Notes: generated from the letters alone by a model not told the origin. A stretch of 64,000 nucleotides of DNA from Gammaproteobacteria bacterium (GCA_020849475.1 JADLGE010000048.1:1-64000), one strand, 5' to 3'. Shown: positions 1-11,247, counted from the stretch's first letter. Translations and numbers: made by a program.

Positions 1-526
1 GGTTGACCAGGAAGGCCTTCAAGTTGGCGTAGATGGCGGTCGGACGCGTGTACCAGAAGCCGATCAGGAGATAAGACACCAGACCCACCGCTTCCCAGCC
101 GAAGAACAGCTGCAGGAAGTTGTTGCTCATCACCAGCATCAACATGCTGAAGGTGAACAGCGAGATATAGGAAAAGAACCGCTGGTAGCCCGGGTCATCG
201 TGCATGTAGCCGATGGTGTAGATGTGCACCATCCATGACACGAAGGTCACCGTCACCATCATGGTGGCGGTCAACTGGTCAACCAGGAAGCCGATATGGA
301 AATCGACGCCGGCGTTGGACATCCAGGTGTAGAGGTTCTCGTTGTAGCTCGGCTCGCCGCCCAGCACGATTTTCTTGAACACCAGCACCGACAGCGCGAA
401 CGACAGCGCGACCGAGCCGCTGGTCACCCAGTGCGCGCCGCTGCGGCCAATCTGGCGGCCGAAAAGTCCAGCCAGGATGGCGCCGCCCAGCGGCAGGAGA
501 ACGATGGCGAGAAGCAGATTACCCAT
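1..526 (-). CDS. nuoL: NADH-quinone oxidoreductase subunit L (N-terminal part, cut by window edge)
   Basis: This is the membrane antiporter-like subunit L of respiratory complex I, which takes part in proton pumping in the inner membrane. Only the first 175 codons are visible; the rest lies beyond base 1. The visible protein has hydrophobic helices and the family signature around YTIGYMHDD, NFLQLFFGWEAVGLVSYLL and FWYTRP. The ATG at 526 is preceded by GGAA at suitable spacing. It is the last visible gene of the nuo operon, 51 nt after nuoK. The assignment is secure from sequence and gene order. Confidence 0.95.
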   Translation of the reverse strand, partial: MGNLLLAIVLLPLGGAILAGLFGRQIGRSGAHWVTSGSVALSFALSVLVFKKIVLGGEPSYNENLYTWMSNAGVDFHIGFLVDQLTATMMVTVTFVSWMVHIYTIGYMHDDPGYQRFFSYISLFTFSMLMLVMSNNFLQLFFGWEAVGLVSYLLIGFWYTRPTAIYANLKAFLVN

Positions 527-577
527 GCGGCTTTCCAGCAATGCGTGACTTTTTGGCGCGCGGCATCATGTCCGTCA

Positions 578-883
578 TCAACCCTTCATGGTGCCGAGGT
601 CTTCGACGTTGATGGAATTACGGTTACGGAACAGCACCACCAGAATGGCGAGACCGATGGCGGCTTCCGAGGCGGCCACCGTCAGGATGAAGAACACGAA
701 CACCTGGCCGGCCACGTCACCGTTGAAATGAGAGAAGGCGATGAAGTTCATGTTCACTGCCAGCAGCATGAGTTCGATACACATCAACAGCACGATGACG
801 TTCTTGCGGTTGATGAAGATGCCGGCCACAGACAGGCAGAACAGAATGGCGCCGATGGTCAGGAAATGGGTGAGTGTCAGCAC
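578..883 (-). CDS. nuoK: NADH-quinone oxidoreductase subunit K
   Basis: This is the small membrane subunit K of complex I, homologous to ND4L and involved in proton translocation. It has 101 residues, the usual family length, and three predicted membrane segments. A conserved buried glutamate lies in the [10 protein letters not shown] segment and a second in the SEAAIGLA segment. The start is GTG, chosen because GAGGA lies seven bases upstream and no better ATG exists. It follows nuoJ after a 10-nt gap. Confidence 0.96.
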   Translation of the reverse strand: MLTLTHFLTIGAILFCLSVAGIFINRKNVIVLLMCIELMLLAVNMNFIAFSHFNGDVAGQVFVFFILTVAASEAAIGLAILVVLFRNRNSINVEDLGTMKG

Positions 884-893
884 GTCGTTTTCC

Positions 894-1496
894 TCAGCCC
901 TGACGCTCGGCGTCGACTTTGATCAGGCGCACGCGATCCTGACGGCGCACCGCCACCTGCTTCTCGGGTTTGGGCGCCTTGGTCTGGCGGGTGTGGCGCA
1001 GCGTCAGGGCGATGGCAGCGATGATCGCCACCAGCAAAATCACCGCGGCGATTTCAAACGGCCAGATGTACTGGGTGTAGAGCGCAAGGCCGAGTTCACG
1101 GGTGTTGCTGTAATCGGCGGCGTGGGTCACCGCCGAAGCGGGCTTCTCGAGACCGAAGTGTTCATGTTCGATGACCATGCCGATGGCGATGAACATCAGG
1201 ACTGCGACCATGCCGGCCACCGGCAGGTAGCGCGCAAAGCCCTCGCGCAGCACGGTGAGATTGATGTCGAGCATCATGACCACGAACAGGAACAGCACCA
1301 TCACCGCGCCGACATAGACCAGCACCAGCGCGATGGCGAGGAACTCGGCTTCCATCAGCAGCCACAGGCCCGAGCTCGCGAAGAACGACAGCACCAGGAA
1401 CAAGGCGGCATGCACCGGATTGCGCACCGTGATGACCATGGTCGCGGCCAGCACCAGCACGGCGGCGAACGAATAAAAGACGACTTGTTCGAACAT
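894..1496 (-). CDS. nuoJ: NADH-quinone oxidoreductase subunit J
   Basis: This is membrane subunit J of complex I (ND6 homologue), 200 residues with five predicted membrane helices. The conserved third helix segment [19 protein letters not shown] is clear. I chose the ATG at 1496 ([10 protein letters not shown]) because the family begins there; an in-frame extension to 1565 would add an unrelated hydrophilic stretch. The C-terminal 35 residues are basic and polar. A 161-bp gap separates it from nuoI, unusually long for this otherwise tightly packed operon. Confidence 0.95.
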   Translation of the reverse strand: MFEQVVFYSFAAVLVLAATMVITVRNPVHAALFLVLSFFASSGLWLLMEAEFLAIALVLVYVGAVMVLFLFVVMMLDINLTVLREGFARYLPVAGMVAVLMFIAIGMVIEHEHFGLEKPASAVTHAADYSNTRELGLALYTQYIWPFEIAAVILLVAIIAAIALTLRHTRQTKAPKPEKQVAVRRQDRVRLIKVDAERQG

Positions 1497-1657
1497 GAAT
1501 CGTGGATAGACGGCTAGTGGATGGTCAGGTGAATGCAACGGCTCTGCACGCGAACATATCGCCATGCACTTTTACCGCGAGTCCCTGCCCTGCTCCCTGT
1601 CGCTGCGTCGTCCCCCTCCCGTTATCGTTCGTTATGGTGTGGCCAGTGCACAACCTA

Positions 1658-2146
1658 CTAGCGGTAGCGCGCTTCGGCGGCCCGATCAGCGGCGATCTGG
1701 GCCTCGAAACGTTCAGCGTTCGCGAGCAGCTTGTCCTTGGTCATGAGCAGATCGCCACGCTTCTCGCCGTGGTATTCGAAATGGCGGGTCTCGACGATGG
1801 AATCGACCGGGCAGGATTCCTCGCAGAAGCCGCAGAAGATGCACTTGGTCAGATCGATTTCGTACTTGGTGGTGCGACGGGTGCCGTCGTCGCGCTGCTC
1901 TGATTCGATGGTGATGGCGAGCGCCGGGCACACCGCCTCGCACAGCTTGCAGGCGATGCAGCGCTCTTCACCATTGGCATAGCGACGCAGCGCATGCAGG
2001 CCGCGGAAACGCGCCGACTGCGGCGTCTTCTCTTCCGGGTACTGGATGGTGATTTTGCGGTCGAAAAGGTACGCGCCCGTGAGCCGCAGGCCCTTGAGCA
2101 GTTCCCACAGGGTCAGGCTCTTGAAGTAATCGACTACTGCACTCAT
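1658..2146 (-). CDS. nuoI: NADH-quinone oxidoreductase subunit I (2x 4Fe-4S ferredoxin)
   Basis: Subunit I carries iron-sulfur clusters N6a and N6b, which pass electrons in the peripheral arm towards NuoB. The protein has 162 residues. Two CxxCxxCxxxCP motifs are complete: C63, C66, C69, C73 and C102, C105, C108, C112. I chose the ATG at 2146 ([11 protein letters not shown]) because it gives the family length and follows nuoH by 4 nt. A longer in-frame extension to 2389 overlaps nuoH and is not credible. Confidence 0.97.
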   Translation of the reverse strand: MSAVVDYFKSLTLWELLKGLRLTGAYLFDRKITIQYPEEKTPQSARFRGLHALRRYANGEERCIACKLCEAVCPALAITIESEQRDDGTRRTTKYEIDLTKCIFCGFCEESCPVDSIVETRHFEYHGEKRGDLLMTKDKLLANAERFEAQIAADRAAEARYR

Positions 2147-2150
2147 CGCC

Positions 2151-3251
2151 TCAGCCTCGCGCGCCAGCCGCGAACCACGGCGGCATGTGCCACACCACCA
2201 TCGCCGCGACGACCACGATCCACACCATGGTGATGGGCAGGAAGATCTTCCAGCCCAGACGCATGATCTGGTCGTAGCGATAGCGCGGGAACGTGGCGCG
2301 GAACCACAGGAACAGGAACAGGAAGAAAGCGGTCTTGCCCAGGAACCAGTGAATGCCGTCCATGAAGAACAGGCCCACACCAGGCACACTGGTCAGCCAC
2401 GGCAGCGGCGACAGCCAGCCGCCCAGGAACAGCACTGAAGCCAAGCCCGACACCAGGATCATGTTGGCGTATTCGGCCAGGAAGAACAGCGCAAAACCCA
2501 TGCCGGCGTATTCGACGTGGAAGCCGGCGACGATTTCCGATTCGCCTTCCGAGACGTCGAAGGGAGCGCGGTTGGTTTCCGCCACGCCCGAGATGAAATA
2601 GATGACGAACAGCGGGAACAGCGGCACGAAGAACCAGCTGCCCGGGCCGAGCGCGCCACGCTGCGCGTTGACGATGTCACCGAGATTCAGACTGCCGGCC
2701 GCGATCAGCACGCCGACCAGCGCGAAACCCATGGCGATTTCATAGGACACGATTTGCGCCGCCGAGCGCATGGCGCCGAGGAAGGCATATTTCGAATTGG
2801 ACGCCCAGCCGGCGACGATGATGCCGTACACGCCGAGAGACGTCAGGGCGAGGATGTAGAGCAGGCCGGCGTTGATATTGGCCAGCACCACTTCCGAGCC
2901 GAAAGGCACCACCGCCCACGCCGCGAGCGCCGGCCCCAAGGCCAGGATGGGCGCAATCAGGAACAGAAAGCGGCTGGCGCCGCTCGGCACCACCATTTCC
3001 TTGGTGAGCAGCTTCAAGGCATCGGCGATGGGCTGCAACAGCCCGAGAGGACCGACGCGGTTGGGGCCGTTACGCACCTGGATCCAGCCGATGATTTTGC
3101 GCTCGGCGAGGGTGAGGTAGGCGACGCCACCCATGAGCGGCAGCACGATGACGAGAATCTTGGCGACGATCACCGCCACCACGATGAGCGGCGCCGGGAT
3201 CATGCCGAGCGCCGTCAGTTGCTGTTCGAGCAATGCAAAGGGATTGATCAT
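2151..3251 (-). CDS. nuoH: NADH-quinone oxidoreductase subunit H
   Basis: Subunit H (ND1 homologue) is the membrane subunit that contacts the quinone site of complex I. It has 366 residues and about eight predicted helices. Family motifs are clear: [21 protein letters not shown] near residues 50-70, the acidic loop [17 protein letters not shown]-like stretch (here [16 protein letters not shown]), and [18 protein letters not shown] near the C-terminus. The ATG overlaps the nuoG stop codon in an ATGA arrangement, which points to translational coupling. Confidence 0.97.
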   Translation of the reverse strand: MINPFALLEQQLTALGMIPAPLIVVAVIVAKILVIVLPLMGGVAYLTLAERKIIGWIQVRNGPNRVGPLGLLQPIADALKLLTKEMVVPSGASRFLFLIAPILALGPALAAWAVVPFGSEVVLANINAGLLYILALTSLGVYGIIVAGWASNSKYAFLGAMRSAAQIVSYEIAMGFALVGVLIAAGSLNLGDIVNAQRGALGPGSWFFVPLFPLFVIYFISGVAETNRAPFDVSEGESEIVAGFHVEYAGMGFALFFLAEYANMILVSGLASVLFLGGWLSPLPWLTSVPGVGLFFMDGIHWFLGKTAFFLFLFLWFRATFPRYRYDQIMRLGWKIFLPITMVWIVVVAAMVVWHMPPWFAAGARG

Positions 3252-5647
3252 GCCGCTGCCTCACCGCGTGCCGCGCTGAGCGTGACCGCCGCGCCCTGGA
3301 CCGCAATCGCGGCCAGTGCCGCGCGTGCGCCGTGCACGAGGCACACGCCGTCAGGCAGGCCCTCGTCAATTGCCAGCGGCGCGTGGGCGCGTTGACCATC
3401 GCGTTCGATATCGAGCCGCTGTCCGGCCGCGAGACCGAGCTTGGCGGCGGTGGCGGCGCTCACGCGCACGCAATCGTCGCCGGCCTGCGGCATCTGCTGC
3501 AGGGCGCCGGCGTGACGCACCAGTGCGTCACTGGCGTACATCGGCACTTCCACCAGCAGTTCGAGACGGCTGGAGTCAATCTTGAGCGAGCTGGTTTCGA
3601 GCGTCGGGGTCAGACGCGGTGCGAGCTTGACCTGTCCGACCAGCGCTTCGATTTCGCGCGTCACGTCTTCGACGGTGACGGCGTCGAAGCCCGGCAAATC
3701 GAGCTTGGCGCCGAGCACACGCAGGATCTTCCACGCCGCGCGCGCATCGCCACGCGGCTTGACCGCCGGCGCGAAGCGCTGCCAGCGACCGGTGAGATTG
3801 ACGAACGAACCTTCGTTCTCACCATACAGCGCGCTCGGCAGGATGATGTCCGCCAGCGCTTCGAGGTTCGCGTTTTCAAAGGCGCTGACGGCGACCACGA
3901 ATTCGGCGGCGCCGAGCGCGGCGGCCAGTGCCGGGCTGTCGGCGACATCGAGCAAGGGGTCGACACCCAGCAGCACATAGGCCTTGCGCGGCTGTTCCAG
4001 CATCGCGCGCGCCGTGCGGCCGGGCTTCTCCAGCACACGGCCAGCGGGACCACGGTGCGGCACCGCGCCGGCCAGCCATGCACCCGCAGCGTTGGCGCCC
4101 TCGGCGAGTTCACCGATCACCGCGCCGCCGACCTGCGCCAGCGCGCTCGCGACCTGCACCAGCGCGCTACGCAAGGGATGGGTGTCGACGGCGGCGCCGA
4201 GCAGCACCAAGGGCCGAGAGGCCTTGGCCAGACGCTCGGCCAGGGCATCGATGCCCGCATCGTTGACCGCGCTCTGTTCGACCAGTTTGGCGGTCGGTGC
4301 GGCCAACGCCGCGCCACGACGGCTGGCGACACCCGCTGCAAGCGCCGCCACCGCGCCCAGCAGCTGCGACGGTTTGACCGCCACCTGGCCGCTCAGCGAA
4401 TAATTGAAGTCCTGCGCGTGGCTGCCTATCTGCATCACCGCCGCGCCCTTCAGCGCGGCCTTGCGCAGCGCGAGATTGAGCAGCGGGTTTTCGTGACGCG
4501 GATAGCTGCCGAGCAGCACCACGGCGTCAGCGTTCTCGATGGCGGCCAACGATTCGACGCCGGGGTACAAGGGCTCGGCGCTCTGATCGGAAAAATCGCG
4601 CTGCCGCAGACGGTGATCGACATTGTGCGAGCCGAGCCCGCGCAGCAGACGCTGCAGGAGATAGAACTCTTCGGTGGTCGACGACGGCGAAGCCAGCGCG
4701 GCTATCTGATCGGCATCGCTGGCGGCCACGGTGCGCAGCTTGTCGGCCACGACACTGAGCGCAGTCTCCCAATCACACTCGCTCCAGCGGCCGTCGCGCT
4801 TGATGCGCGGTGCAAGCAGACGCGCCTCGTGGTTCATGCCGAGATAACTGTAACGATCACGATCCGAGAGCCAGGTGGCGTTGACCGCGGCGTTCTCTTT
4901 CGGCACCACGCGCTTGACGGTCGAACCCTTGACGTGGAAATGCACGTTGGCGCCAAGCGCATCGTGCGGCGCGACGCCGTCGCGCTGCTGCAACTCCCAG
5001 GCGCGCGCCGAATAGCGATAAGGCTTGTTGGTGAGCGCGCCCACCGGACACAGATCGATGACATTGCCGGACAGCTCGGAAGTCATGGCCTTGGCCACGT
5101 AGGTGCCAATTTCCATGTGCTCGCCGCGGCCGGTGGCGCCAAGTTCGCGCAGGCCCGCGATTTCCTCGCCGAAGCGCACGCAGCGCGTGCAATGGATGCA
5201 GCGCGTCATGTCGGTCTGCACGAGGGGACCGATGTTCTTGTCGCGCACCACGCGCTTGCGCTCGGTGAACTGCGAGACGTCGCCGCCATAGCCCATGGCG
5301 AGATCCTGCAGTTCGCACTCGCCGCCCTGGTCGCATATCGGGCAATCGAGCGGATGGTTGATGAGCAGGAATTCCATGGTCGCGTGCTGCGCGGCCGTGG
5401 CCTTGGGCGAACGGGTGAATACCTTCATGCCATCCATGACCGGCGTTGCGCAGGCCGGCATGCACTTCGGCGCACGTTCGACTTCGACCAGGCACATGCG
5501 GCAGTTGGCCGCCACCGACAGATGCTTGTGATAGCAGAAGCGCGGCACGTAGATGCCGGCCGCATCGGTCGCCTCGATCAGCATCGCGCCTTTGCGCGCC
5601 TCGATGGTCTGGCCATCGACTTCAATCTTGATGCGGTCGTCACTCAT
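3248..5647 (-). CDS. nuoG: NADH-quinone oxidoreductase subunit G
   Basis: Subunit G is the large iron-sulfur subunit of the peripheral arm of complex I. The N-terminal 2Fe-2S ferredoxin domain holds [17 protein letters not shown]. It is followed by the His/Cys-ligated segment [15 protein letters not shown] and the 4Fe-4S motif [10 protein letters not shown] molybdopterin-oxidoreductase-like domain fills the rest but serves a structural role in this family. I use the ATG at 5647 (799 residues); an in-frame GTG at 5659 would add four residues and neither start has a strong ribosome site. It overlaps nuoH by 4 nt and lies 20 nt after nuoF. Confidence 0.95.
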   Translation of the reverse strand: MSDDRIKIEVDGQTIEARKGAMLIEATDAAGIYVPRFCYHKHLSVAANCRMCLVEVERAPKCMPACATPVMDGMKVFTRSPKATAAQHATMEFLLINHPLDCPICDQGGECELQDLAMGYGGDVSQFTERKRVVRDKNIGPLVQTDMTRCIHCTRCVRFGEEIAGLRELGATGRGEHMEIGTYVAKAMTSELSGNVIDLCPVGALTNKPYRYSARAWELQQRDGVAPHDALGANVHFHVKGSTVKRVVPKENAAVNATWLSDRDRYSYLGMNHEARLLAPRIKRDGRWSECDWETALSVVADKLRTVAASDADQIAALASPSSTTEEFYLLQRLLRGLGSHNVDHRLRQRDFSDQSAEPLYPGVESLAAIENADAVVLLGSYPRHENPLLNLALRKAALKGAAVMQIGSHAQDFNYSLSGQVAVKPSQLLGAVAALAAGVASRRGAALAAPTAKLVEQSAVNDAGIDALAERLAKASRPLVLLGAAVDTHPLRSALVQVASALAQVGGAVIGELAEGANAAGAWLAGAVPHRGPAGRVLEKPGRTARAMLEQPRKAYVLLGVDPLLDVADSPALAAALGAAEFVVAVSAFENANLEALADIILPSALYGENEGSFVNLTGRWQRFAPAVKPRGDARAAWKILRVLGAKLDLPGFDAVTVEDVTREIEALVGQVKLAPRLTPTLETSSLKIDSSRLELLVEVPMYASDALVRHAGALQQMPQAGDDCVRVSAATAAKLGLAAGQRLDIERDGQRAHAPLAIDEGLPDGVCLVHGARAALAAIAVQGAAVTLSAARGEAAA

Positions 5648-5667
5648 GCCTGTTGTCACGTACTGGA

Positions 5668-6972
5668 TCAGGCCGCGGCCGAATGGCCACGCGCTTGCAG
5701 AATGCTGTGCCCGTGCTCGATGTAATACTCGAACTCGTGGCGGAACGTGCGCACGAAGCTGCGCACCGGCATCGCCGCCGCGTCGCCCAGCGCACAGATG
5801 GTGCGACCTTCAATCTTGCTCGCAACGAGATCGAGCTTGTCGAGATCGGCCGCCACGCCCTCGCCGTTCACGATGCGCGTCAGCATGCGGTACAGCCAGC
5901 CGGTGCCTTCGCGGCACGGCGTGCACTGACCGCAGGACTCGGAGTAGTAAAAGCGCGAGATACGCTGCAGCACTTTCACCATGTCGGTGGTGTCGTTCAT
6001 GACGATCACCGCGCCCGAGCCGAGCATCGAGCCGGCCTTGGAAATCGAGTCGTAGTCCATGTCGAGTTCAAGCATGGCCTTGCCGGTCAACACCGGCACC
6101 GACGAACCGCCGGGAATGACGGCCTTGAGTTCGCGACCATCGAGCACGCCACCGGCCAGTTCCAGCAGGGTGCGGAACGGCGTGCCCATCTGAATCTCGA
6201 AATTGCCGGGCGTGTTGACATGCCCGCTGACGGAAAAAATCTTGGTGCCGCCGTTGTTGGGCTTGCCGAGGCCGGCAAACCATTCCGACCCATTGCGCAG
6301 GATGGTCGGCACTGAGGACAGCGTCTCGGTGTTGTTGATGGTGGTCGGCTTGCCATACAGGCCGAAACTCGCCGGGAACGGCGGCTTGAAGCGCGGCTGG
6401 CCTTTCTTGCCTTCGAGTGATTCGAGCAAGGCCGTTTCTTCACCGCAGATATAAGCGCCGGCGCCGAGGTGGGCATGCAGGTCGAAATCGATGCCCGTAC
6501 CCTGGATGTTCTTGCCGAGCAGACCGGCCGCGTAGGCGTCCTTCAAGGCATTCTGGAAATTGATCGCCGGCTCGTCCATGAACTCGCCGCGCATATAGTT
6601 GTAGCCGACCGTCGCGCCCATCGCGTAACCGGCGATGGCCATGCCTTCGACCAGGGCATGGGGATTGAAGCGCAGGATGTCGCGATCCTTGCAGGTGCCG
6701 GGCTCCGATTCGTCGGAATTGCACACGAGGTAGCGCTGCATGTCGCCCTTGGGCATGAAGCTCCACTTCACGCCGGCCGGAAAGCCCGCGCCACCGCGAC
6801 CGCGCAGGCCTGCCGCCTTGACCACTTCGATGATGTCGGCGGGCGGTGTCTTCTCGCGCAGGATTTTTTCCCAGGCGCTGTAGCCGCCAATCGAGCGATA
6901 GGTCTTCATCGACCACGGCTCGGGCAGACTGCGCGTGGCGTAACAGGTCAGATCGAGCTTGATATCGGTCAT
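5668..6972 (-). CDS. nuoF: NADH-quinone oxidoreductase subunit F (NADH/FMN-binding)
   Basis: Subunit F oxidises NADH, holds FMN and passes electrons to its 4Fe-4S cluster N3. The 434-residue protein contains the glycine-rich FMN site [16 protein letters not shown], the NAD-related stretch [14 protein letters not shown], and the cluster motif [11 protein letters not shown] with the fourth cysteine in [13 protein letters not shown] chose the ATG at 6972 because it overlaps the nuoE stop as ATGA and matches the family start; an extension to 7074 overlaps nuoE. Confidence 0.97.
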   Translation of the reverse strand: MTDIKLDLTCYATRSLPEPWSMKTYRSIGGYSAWEKILREKTPPADIIEVVKAAGLRGRGGAGFPAGVKWSFMPKGDMQRYLVCNSDESEPGTCKDRDILRFNPHALVEGMAIAGYAMGATVGYNYMRGEFMDEPAINFQNALKDAYAAGLLGKNIQGTGIDFDLHAHLGAGAYICGEETALLESLEGKKGQPRFKPPFPASFGLYGKPTTINNTETLSSVPTILRNGSEWFAGLGKPNNGGTKIFSVSGHVNTPGNFEIQMGTPFRTLLELAGGVLDGRELKAVIPGGSSVPVLTGKAMLELDMDYDSISKAGSMLGSGAVIVMNDTTDMVKVLQRISRFYYSESCGQCTPCREGTGWLYRMLTRIVNGEGVAADLDKLDLVASKIEGRTICALGDAAAMPVRSFVRTFRHEFEYYIEHGHSILQARGHSAAA

Positions 6973-7466
6973 TTCAGCCCGTCCAGAATTTCGTCGACAC
7001 GGTCGATGGTGAGATTTTCGTGGTAGACGTGATTGACCTGCATCATCGGCGCGCCACAGCAGGCCGCGAGGCATTCTTCTTCGCGCTTCAGGAAGATGCG
7101 GCCGTCGGGTGTCGACTCGCCGATGCGAATGCCGAGTTTGTTCTCGACATGGGTCACGATGTCTTCACTGCCGCGCAGCATGCACGACACGTTGGTGCAG
7201 ATGGCGACGCAATTGCGGCCGCAGGGCGAGGTCTCGTACATCGAGTAGAAGCTCGCCACCTCGTACACCGCGATACGCGGCAGTTCGAGGTAATCGGCGA
7301 CGGCGTCCATGAGTTCGGTGGTCAGGAAGCCCTGGTTCTCGTGCTGCACTTCAGCCAACGCGGCGAGCAGCGCGGACTGCTTGCGATCGGGCGGATACTT
7401 GGCGACCCACGCGTCGATCACCTCGCGCGCGTGGTGGGATAGCAGCTGGTCGTGTGACTCACTCAT
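6969..7466 (-). CDS. nuoE: NADH-quinone oxidoreductase subunit E (2Fe-2S)
   Basis: Subunit E carries the 2Fe-2S cluster N1a beside the FMN site of NuoF. The protein has 165 residues with a thioredoxin-like fold expected. The four cluster cysteines are present as C90 and C95 (CTNVSC) and C132 and C136 (CLAACCGAP). It starts with ATG 9 nt after the nuoD stop and shares 4 nt with nuoF. Confidence 0.97.
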   Translation of the reverse strand: MSESHDQLLSHHAREVIDAWVAKYPPDRKQSALLAALAEVQHENQGFLTTELMDAVADYLELPRIAVYEVASFYSMYETSPCGRNCVAICTNVSCMLRGSEDIVTHVENKLGIRIGESTPDGRIFLKREEECLAACCGAPMMQVNHVYHENLTIDRVDEILDGLK

Positions 7467-7475
7467 GGCGCGGAC

Positions 7476-8729
7476 CTAGCGGTCGATTTCTCCAAACACG
7501 ATGTCCATGGTGCCGATCACGGCCACCACGTCGGCCAGCATGTGGCCTTTGACCAATTCATTCATGGCCGCCAGATGGGCGAAGCCCGAGGCGCGCGCCT
7601 TCAAGCGATAAGGTTTGTTGGCGCCATCGGACACCAGGTAAATACCGAACTCACCCTTGGGATGCTCGACCGCCGAATAGACTTCGCCGGCCGGCACGCA
7701 ATAGCCCTCGGTAAAGAGCTTGAAGTGGTGAATCAAAGACTCCATGTCGCCCTTCATGCTCGCGCGGTCGGGCGGCGTGAGCTTGTGATCATCGACGATC
7801 ACCGGGCCGGGATTGGCGCGCAACCATTTCACGCACTGCTTCATGATGCGCGCCGACTGGCGCATTTCTTCGACGCGCACGAGATAGCGGTCGTAGCAGT
7901 CACCGTTGACGCCGACCGGAATGTCGAAATCGAGGTCGGCATAGACTTCGTAGGGCTGCTTCTTGCGCAGATCCCATGCCAGGCCCGAGCCGCGCAGCAT
8001 CGGTCCGGTGAAGCCGAGTTCCAGCGCGCGTTCGATGGTGACGATGCCGATGTCGACGGTGCGCTGCTTCCAGATGCGGTTGTCGGTCAGGAGCGTCTCG
8101 TATTCGTCGACGCAGGCCGGAAAGCGATCACAGAAATCATCGATGAAATCGAGCATCGAACCGCGGCGATTGGCGTTCAGATGTTCGAGATCCTTGGCAT
8201 TGCGCCATTTCGAAGCCTGGTAGAGCGGCATCGAATCCGGCAGGTCGCGATACACGCCGCCCGGCCGGTAGTAGGTCGCATGCATGCGCGTGCCGGACAC
8301 CGCCTCGTAGCAGTCCATGAGATCTTCGCGCTCGCGGAAGCAGTACAGGAACATGGTCATGGCGCCGATGTCGAGGCCATGGGCGCCGAGCCACATGAGG
8401 TGGTTCAGGATGCGCGTGATCTCGTCGAACATCACGCGGATGTACTGCGCGCGTATCGGCACTTCGATGCCGCACAGTTTCTCGATCGCCATCACGTAAG
8501 CGTGCTCGTTGCACATCATCGAGACGTAATCGAGCCGGTCCATGTAACCGATGCTCTGATTGAACGGCTTGTTCTCGGCCAGCTTCTCGGTGCCACGATG
8601 CAGCAGACCGATATGCGGGTCGGCGCGTTCGATGACTTCGCCGTCCATCTCCAGCACCAGGCGCAGCACGCCGTGCGCGGCCGGATGCTGCGGGCCGAAG
8701 TTCAGCGTCAGATTACGAATCTCAGGCAT
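7476..8729 (-). CDS. nuoD: NADH-quinone oxidoreductase subunit D
   Basis: Subunit D (49-kDa homologue) forms the quinone-binding pocket together with NuoB. It has 417 residues. The N-terminus [22 protein letters not shown] contains the conserved histidines near the quinone headgroup, and the C-terminus DIVFGEIDR is the family hallmark. It is a separate protein here and not fused to NuoC as in enterobacteria. Its ATG overlaps the nuoC stop by 8 nt. Confidence 0.97.
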   Translation of the reverse strand: MPEIRNLTLNFGPQHPAAHGVLRLVLEMDGEVIERADPHIGLLHRGTEKLAENKPFNQSIGYMDRLDYVSMMCNEHAYVMAIEKLCGIEVPIRAQYIRVMFDEITRILNHLMWLGAHGLDIGAMTMFLYCFREREDLMDCYEAVSGTRMHATYYRPGGVYRDLPDSMPLYQASKWRNAKDLEHLNANRRGSMLDFIDDFCDRFPACVDEYETLLTDNRIWKQRTVDIGIVTIERALELGFTGPMLRGSGLAWDLRKKQPYEVYADLDFDIPVGVNGDCYDRYLVRVEEMRQSARIMKQCVKWLRANPGPVIVDDHKLTPPDRASMKGDMESLIHHFKLFTEGYCVPAGEVYSAVEHPKGEFGIYLVSDGANKPYRLKARASGFAHLAAMNELVKGHMLADVVAVIGTMDIVFGEIDR

Positions 8730-9420
8730 CGGCGGGCTTGCTCACGGGTTTCGAGGACTCGGCCCAGGTCTCTTCGCGGATCACACGCGGCACCAGGGTG
8801 CGCGGCTCGATGGAGACCGGCTGGTTGACGACGCGTCCGCGCTCCGGGTCGTACCGCACTTCGACGCGACCCTCGAGCGGGAAGTCCTTGCGGAACGGAT
8901 GGCCGATGAAGCCATAGTCGGTGAGGATGCGGCGCAGATCGGGGTGGCCGTCGAACAGGATGCCGAACAGGTCGAATACTTCGCGCTCGTACCAGTCCGC
9001 CACCGGCCAGATCTCGCTGACCGAGGCGAGCCGCGGCGGCTCGCCATTGAGATAGGCTTTCACGCGCATGCGCGTATTGGTGCTGACCGACAGCAGCTGG
9101 TAGACCACCGCGAAACGGCGGCTGTCGCCCTCGGCGACCTTCACCGAATTGCGCGAAACGCCACGGCTGAAACCGGACGAGGTGGCCTGGGTCTGCCAGT
9201 CGGCAAGGCCATAGGTCAGGTAATCGACACCACTCAGATCCGAGAGCTGGGTGAAACCCAGCGCAGCCGTCTCTTTCAACAGACGACAGACCGGCACGAT
9301 GCGCGCGGCTTCGACTTCGATGGTCAGTTCATCCCTGTCCAGACGTCGCGCCACGATGGCGTCGCCGACTACGGTGTCGAGCGTGCTCGACAGGGCTTCC
9401 AATTTGGCTTGCAGGGTCAC
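8722..9420 (-). CDS. nuoC: NADH-quinone oxidoreductase subunit C
   Basis: Subunit C (30-kDa homologue) is a structural peripheral-arm subunit. It has 232 residues with the signature [24 protein letters not shown] followed by [23 protein letters not shown]-like sequence, split here for brevity. The start is GTG, chosen because it follows the nuoB stop by 7 nt and gives full family length. The C-terminus is slightly extended with a Ser/Pro/Lys-rich end. Confidence 0.95.
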   Translation of the reverse strand: MTLQAKLEALSSTLDTVVGDAIVARRLDRDELTIEVEAARIVPVCRLLKETAALGFTQLSDLSGVDYLTYGLADWQTQATSSGFSRGVSRNSVKVAEGDSRRFAVVYQLLSVSTNTRMRVKAYLNGEPPRLASVSEIWPVADWYEREVFDLFGILFDGHPDLRRILTDYGFIGHPFRKDFPLEGRVEVRYDPERGRVVNQPVSIEPRTLVPRVIREETWAESSKPVSKPADA

Positions 9421-9427
9421 GGGCAGC

Positions 9428-9907
9428 CTACGAACGGTTGATGGTCGTGCTTCGTTTGATCTTGTTCTGCAACTGGATGATGCCGAACAGCAGCGCTTCC
9501 GCGGTGGGCGGACAGCCAGGTACGTAGACGTCTACCGGCACGATGCGATCGCAGCCGCGCGTCACTGCGTAGGAGTAATGGTAGTAGCCGCCGCCATTCG
9601 CGCAGGAGCCCATCGAGATGACCCACTTGGGCTCGGTCATCTGGTCGTAAACCTTGCGCAGCGCCGGCGCCATCTTGTTGACCAGGGTGCCGGCCACGAT
9701 CATGACGTCGGACTGGCGCGGACTGGGACGAAACACGATGCCGAAACGGTCGAGGTCGTAACGCGCCGCGCCGGCGTGCATCATTTCCACCGCGCAACAG
9801 GCCAGACCGAAGGTCATGGGCCACATCGAACCGGTGCGGGCCCAGTTCACCACCGTGTCCACGGTGGTGGTGACGAAGCCCTTGTCCTGTACTTCGCTCA
9901 TTCCCAT
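9428..9907 (-). CDS. nuoB: NADH-quinone oxidoreductase subunit B (4Fe-4S, N2)
   Basis: Subunit B holds cluster N2, the last electron carrier before quinone. In the 159-residue form the ligands are C37, C38, C102 and C132 ([27 protein letters not shown]). Two close starts are possible: ATG 9907, preceded by AAGGGG at good spacing, or ATG 9901, which forms an ATGA overlap with the nuoA stop. I prefer 9907 for its ribosome site; the difference is two residues. Confidence 0.96.
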   Translation of the reverse strand: MGMSEVQDKGFVTTTVDTVVNWARTGSMWPMTFGLACCAVEMMHAGAARYDLDRFGIVFRPSPRQSDVMIVAGTLVNKMAPALRKVYDQMTEPKWVISMGSCANGGGYYHYSYAVTRGCDRIVPVDVYVPGCPPTAEALLFGIIQLQNKIKRSTTINRS

Positions 9908-10266
9908 TCCAGTGCCCCTTTGCGCCACTCGTAGATGAAGCCGACGACAAGGATGCCGAGGAAAATCATCATGGCCCAGAAGCCGTAGACGCCGATCTTG
10001 TCCAGCACCACGGCCCACGGGAAGAAGAACGCAATTTCAAGATCGAAAATGATGAACAGGATCGCCACCAGGTAGTAGCGCACGTCGAATTTCATGCGGG
10101 CGTCTTCGAAGGCTTCGAAGCCGCACTCGTAGGGAGAGGATTTTTCGCTGTCCGGGCGATGCACGCCGAGGATGCCGCCGACGCCGTAGCTGGCGGCCAG
10201 CGAGACCACACCGATAGCTACGCCGATGGTAATGAAGATCAGAATCGGCAGGTATAGTTCAAGCAC
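9898..10266 (-). CDS. nuoA: NADH-quinone oxidoreductase subunit A
   Basis: Subunit A (ND3 homologue) is the first gene of the operon. It has 122 residues with three membrane helices, the conserved loop [12 protein letters not shown] and the acidic helix [15 protein letters not shown]. The start is GTG, with GGAG about ten bases upstream. The operon is read leftwards from here; a hairpin and tRNA-Leu lie upstream. Confidence 0.96.
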   Translation of the reverse strand: MLELYLPILIFITIGVAIGVVSLAASYGVGGILGVHRPDSEKSSPYECGFEAFEDARMKFDVRYYLVAILFIIFDLEIAFFFPWAVVLDKIGVYGFWAMMIFLGILVVGFIYEWRKGALEWE

Positions 10267-10409
10267 GAACCGTTACACTCCACAGCGCAGTTGGCGCGAA
10301 AAACCCATGCGGGCGCGATTGCATTGCAATCCGGCCCAAGCCCCGGTCCCCACCAAGGCATGATGCACCGAGTTCACGCGTAGCACATCCACTTCGTCAT
10401 CATCGTCGA

Positions 10410-10440
10410 GCCCGGTGCAATTCGATGACTGGCACCGGGC
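10410..10440 (-). terminator. Hairpin 3' of tRNA-Leu(GAG), upstream of nuoA
   Basis: Two 9-base arms, GCCCGGTGC and GCACCGGGC, flank a 13-base loop, 12 nt beyond the 3' end of the tRNA-Leu on the minus strand. No T-run follows, so it could terminate or process the tRNA transcript, or act in the nuo leader. Confidence 0.4.
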
Positions 10441-10451
10441 ACTGCTTATTA

Positions 10452-10536
10452 TGGTACCGACGGACGGACTCGAACCGTCACGCCTCTCGGCACAGCCACC
10501 TCAAGGCTGCGTGTCTACCAATTCCACCACGTCGGC
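10452..10536 (-). tRNA. tRNA-Leu (anticodon GAG)
   Basis: A complete 85-nt class II tRNA with long variable arm. The acceptor stem GCCGACG pairs with CGTCGGT (one G-U), and CCA is encoded. The anticodon stem CAGCC/GGCTG encloses loop TTGAGGT, giving anticodon GAG for leucine codons CUC and CUU. It sits between secG and nuoA, a common gammaproteobacterial order. Confidence 0.97.
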
Positions 10537-10665
10537 TAAGCAGGTTGCGATTGAGCGCATACGTGATGCGAACAACCGGCGCGCAATGATACGAAATGCG
10601 GCACGAGCAATCCATAAAAAACTCGCGCGCGATCAACTTCAAGGCACTTATTTTTTATCTTTCGG

Positions 10666-11217
10666 TCATTTGTTGCTCGATGGCGTGCCGGTGCTGCTCG
10701 AGCTTTCCTTGGCCGCCGGTGCAATGGCCGCGGGCACATCGTTGGCAGGCGTATCGGCGCTCGGCGCTGGCGTAGTCGGCGCGCTGCTTGCGGGCGCGCT
10801 CGGCGCGGGCGTCGCAGGCACATCGGCAGGCGGCGGCGCCGGCACATCGACCGGCTTGCCTTGCGTGACCTTTTCAACCAGTTCGCCGACATCGACCTTG
10901 GTCGGCGCCTGTGCCGTGCCGGGCGCTCCCGGCGCGCTTTGCGCAGGCACCGCCACCTGGTCGAGCAGGCTCGTCGACTTGGTGGTCTGGCCATACAGAT
11001 AGGCGAGCAGCAGGCTGTTGGAGAAGAACAGCACCGCGAGTATCGCGGTCAGTCGCGTCAGGAATGACGCCGAGCCGCGCGCACCGAACACGGTCGACGA
11101 CGCGCCGCTGCCGAAGGCGGCGCCGGCCGTCGCGCCCTTGCCCTGCTGCAGCAGGATGACGCCGATCAGCAGCAGGGCCAGCAGGATGTGCACGGCCAGA
11201 AGTACGGTGAAAATCAT
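10666..11217 (-). CDS. secG: Preprotein translocase subunit SecG
   Basis: SecG is an inner-membrane accessory of the SecYEG translocon. The first 75 residues match the family: a first helix (VHILLALLLIGVILLQQG), the conserved GKGATAGAAFGSGASSTVFG loop and a second helix. A Pro/Ala/Ser-rich tail of about 100 residues follows, making it 183 residues, longer than the roughly 110 of E. coli; such tails vary. I chose ATG 11217, preceded by GGAG nine bases upstream, over a TTG one codon earlier. It follows tpiA by 30 nt. Confidence 0.93.
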   Translation of the reverse strand: MIFTVLLAVHILLALLLIGVILLQQGKGATAGAAFGSGASSTVFGARGSASFLTRLTAILAVLFFSNSLLLAYLYGQTTKSTSLLDQVAVPAQSAPGAPGTAQAPTKVDVGELVEKVTQGKPVDVPAPPPADVPATPAPSAPASSAPTTPAPSADTPANDVPAAIAPAAKESSSSTGTPSSNK

Positions 11218-11247
11218 CAAGTATCTCCAGGAGGCGCCGTCTCGCCG

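Noticed and set aside
741-1903. Plus-strand open frames opposite nuoI, nuoJ and nuoK
   Set aside because: His/Gln/Arg-rich shadow translations typical of the reverse strand of membrane-protein genes.
3332-5725. Plus-strand open frame of 797 codons opposite nuoG
   Set aside because: It is the antisense shadow of a GC-rich gene. nuoG has full family motifs on the other strand, and the shadow product shows no domain and no ribosome site.
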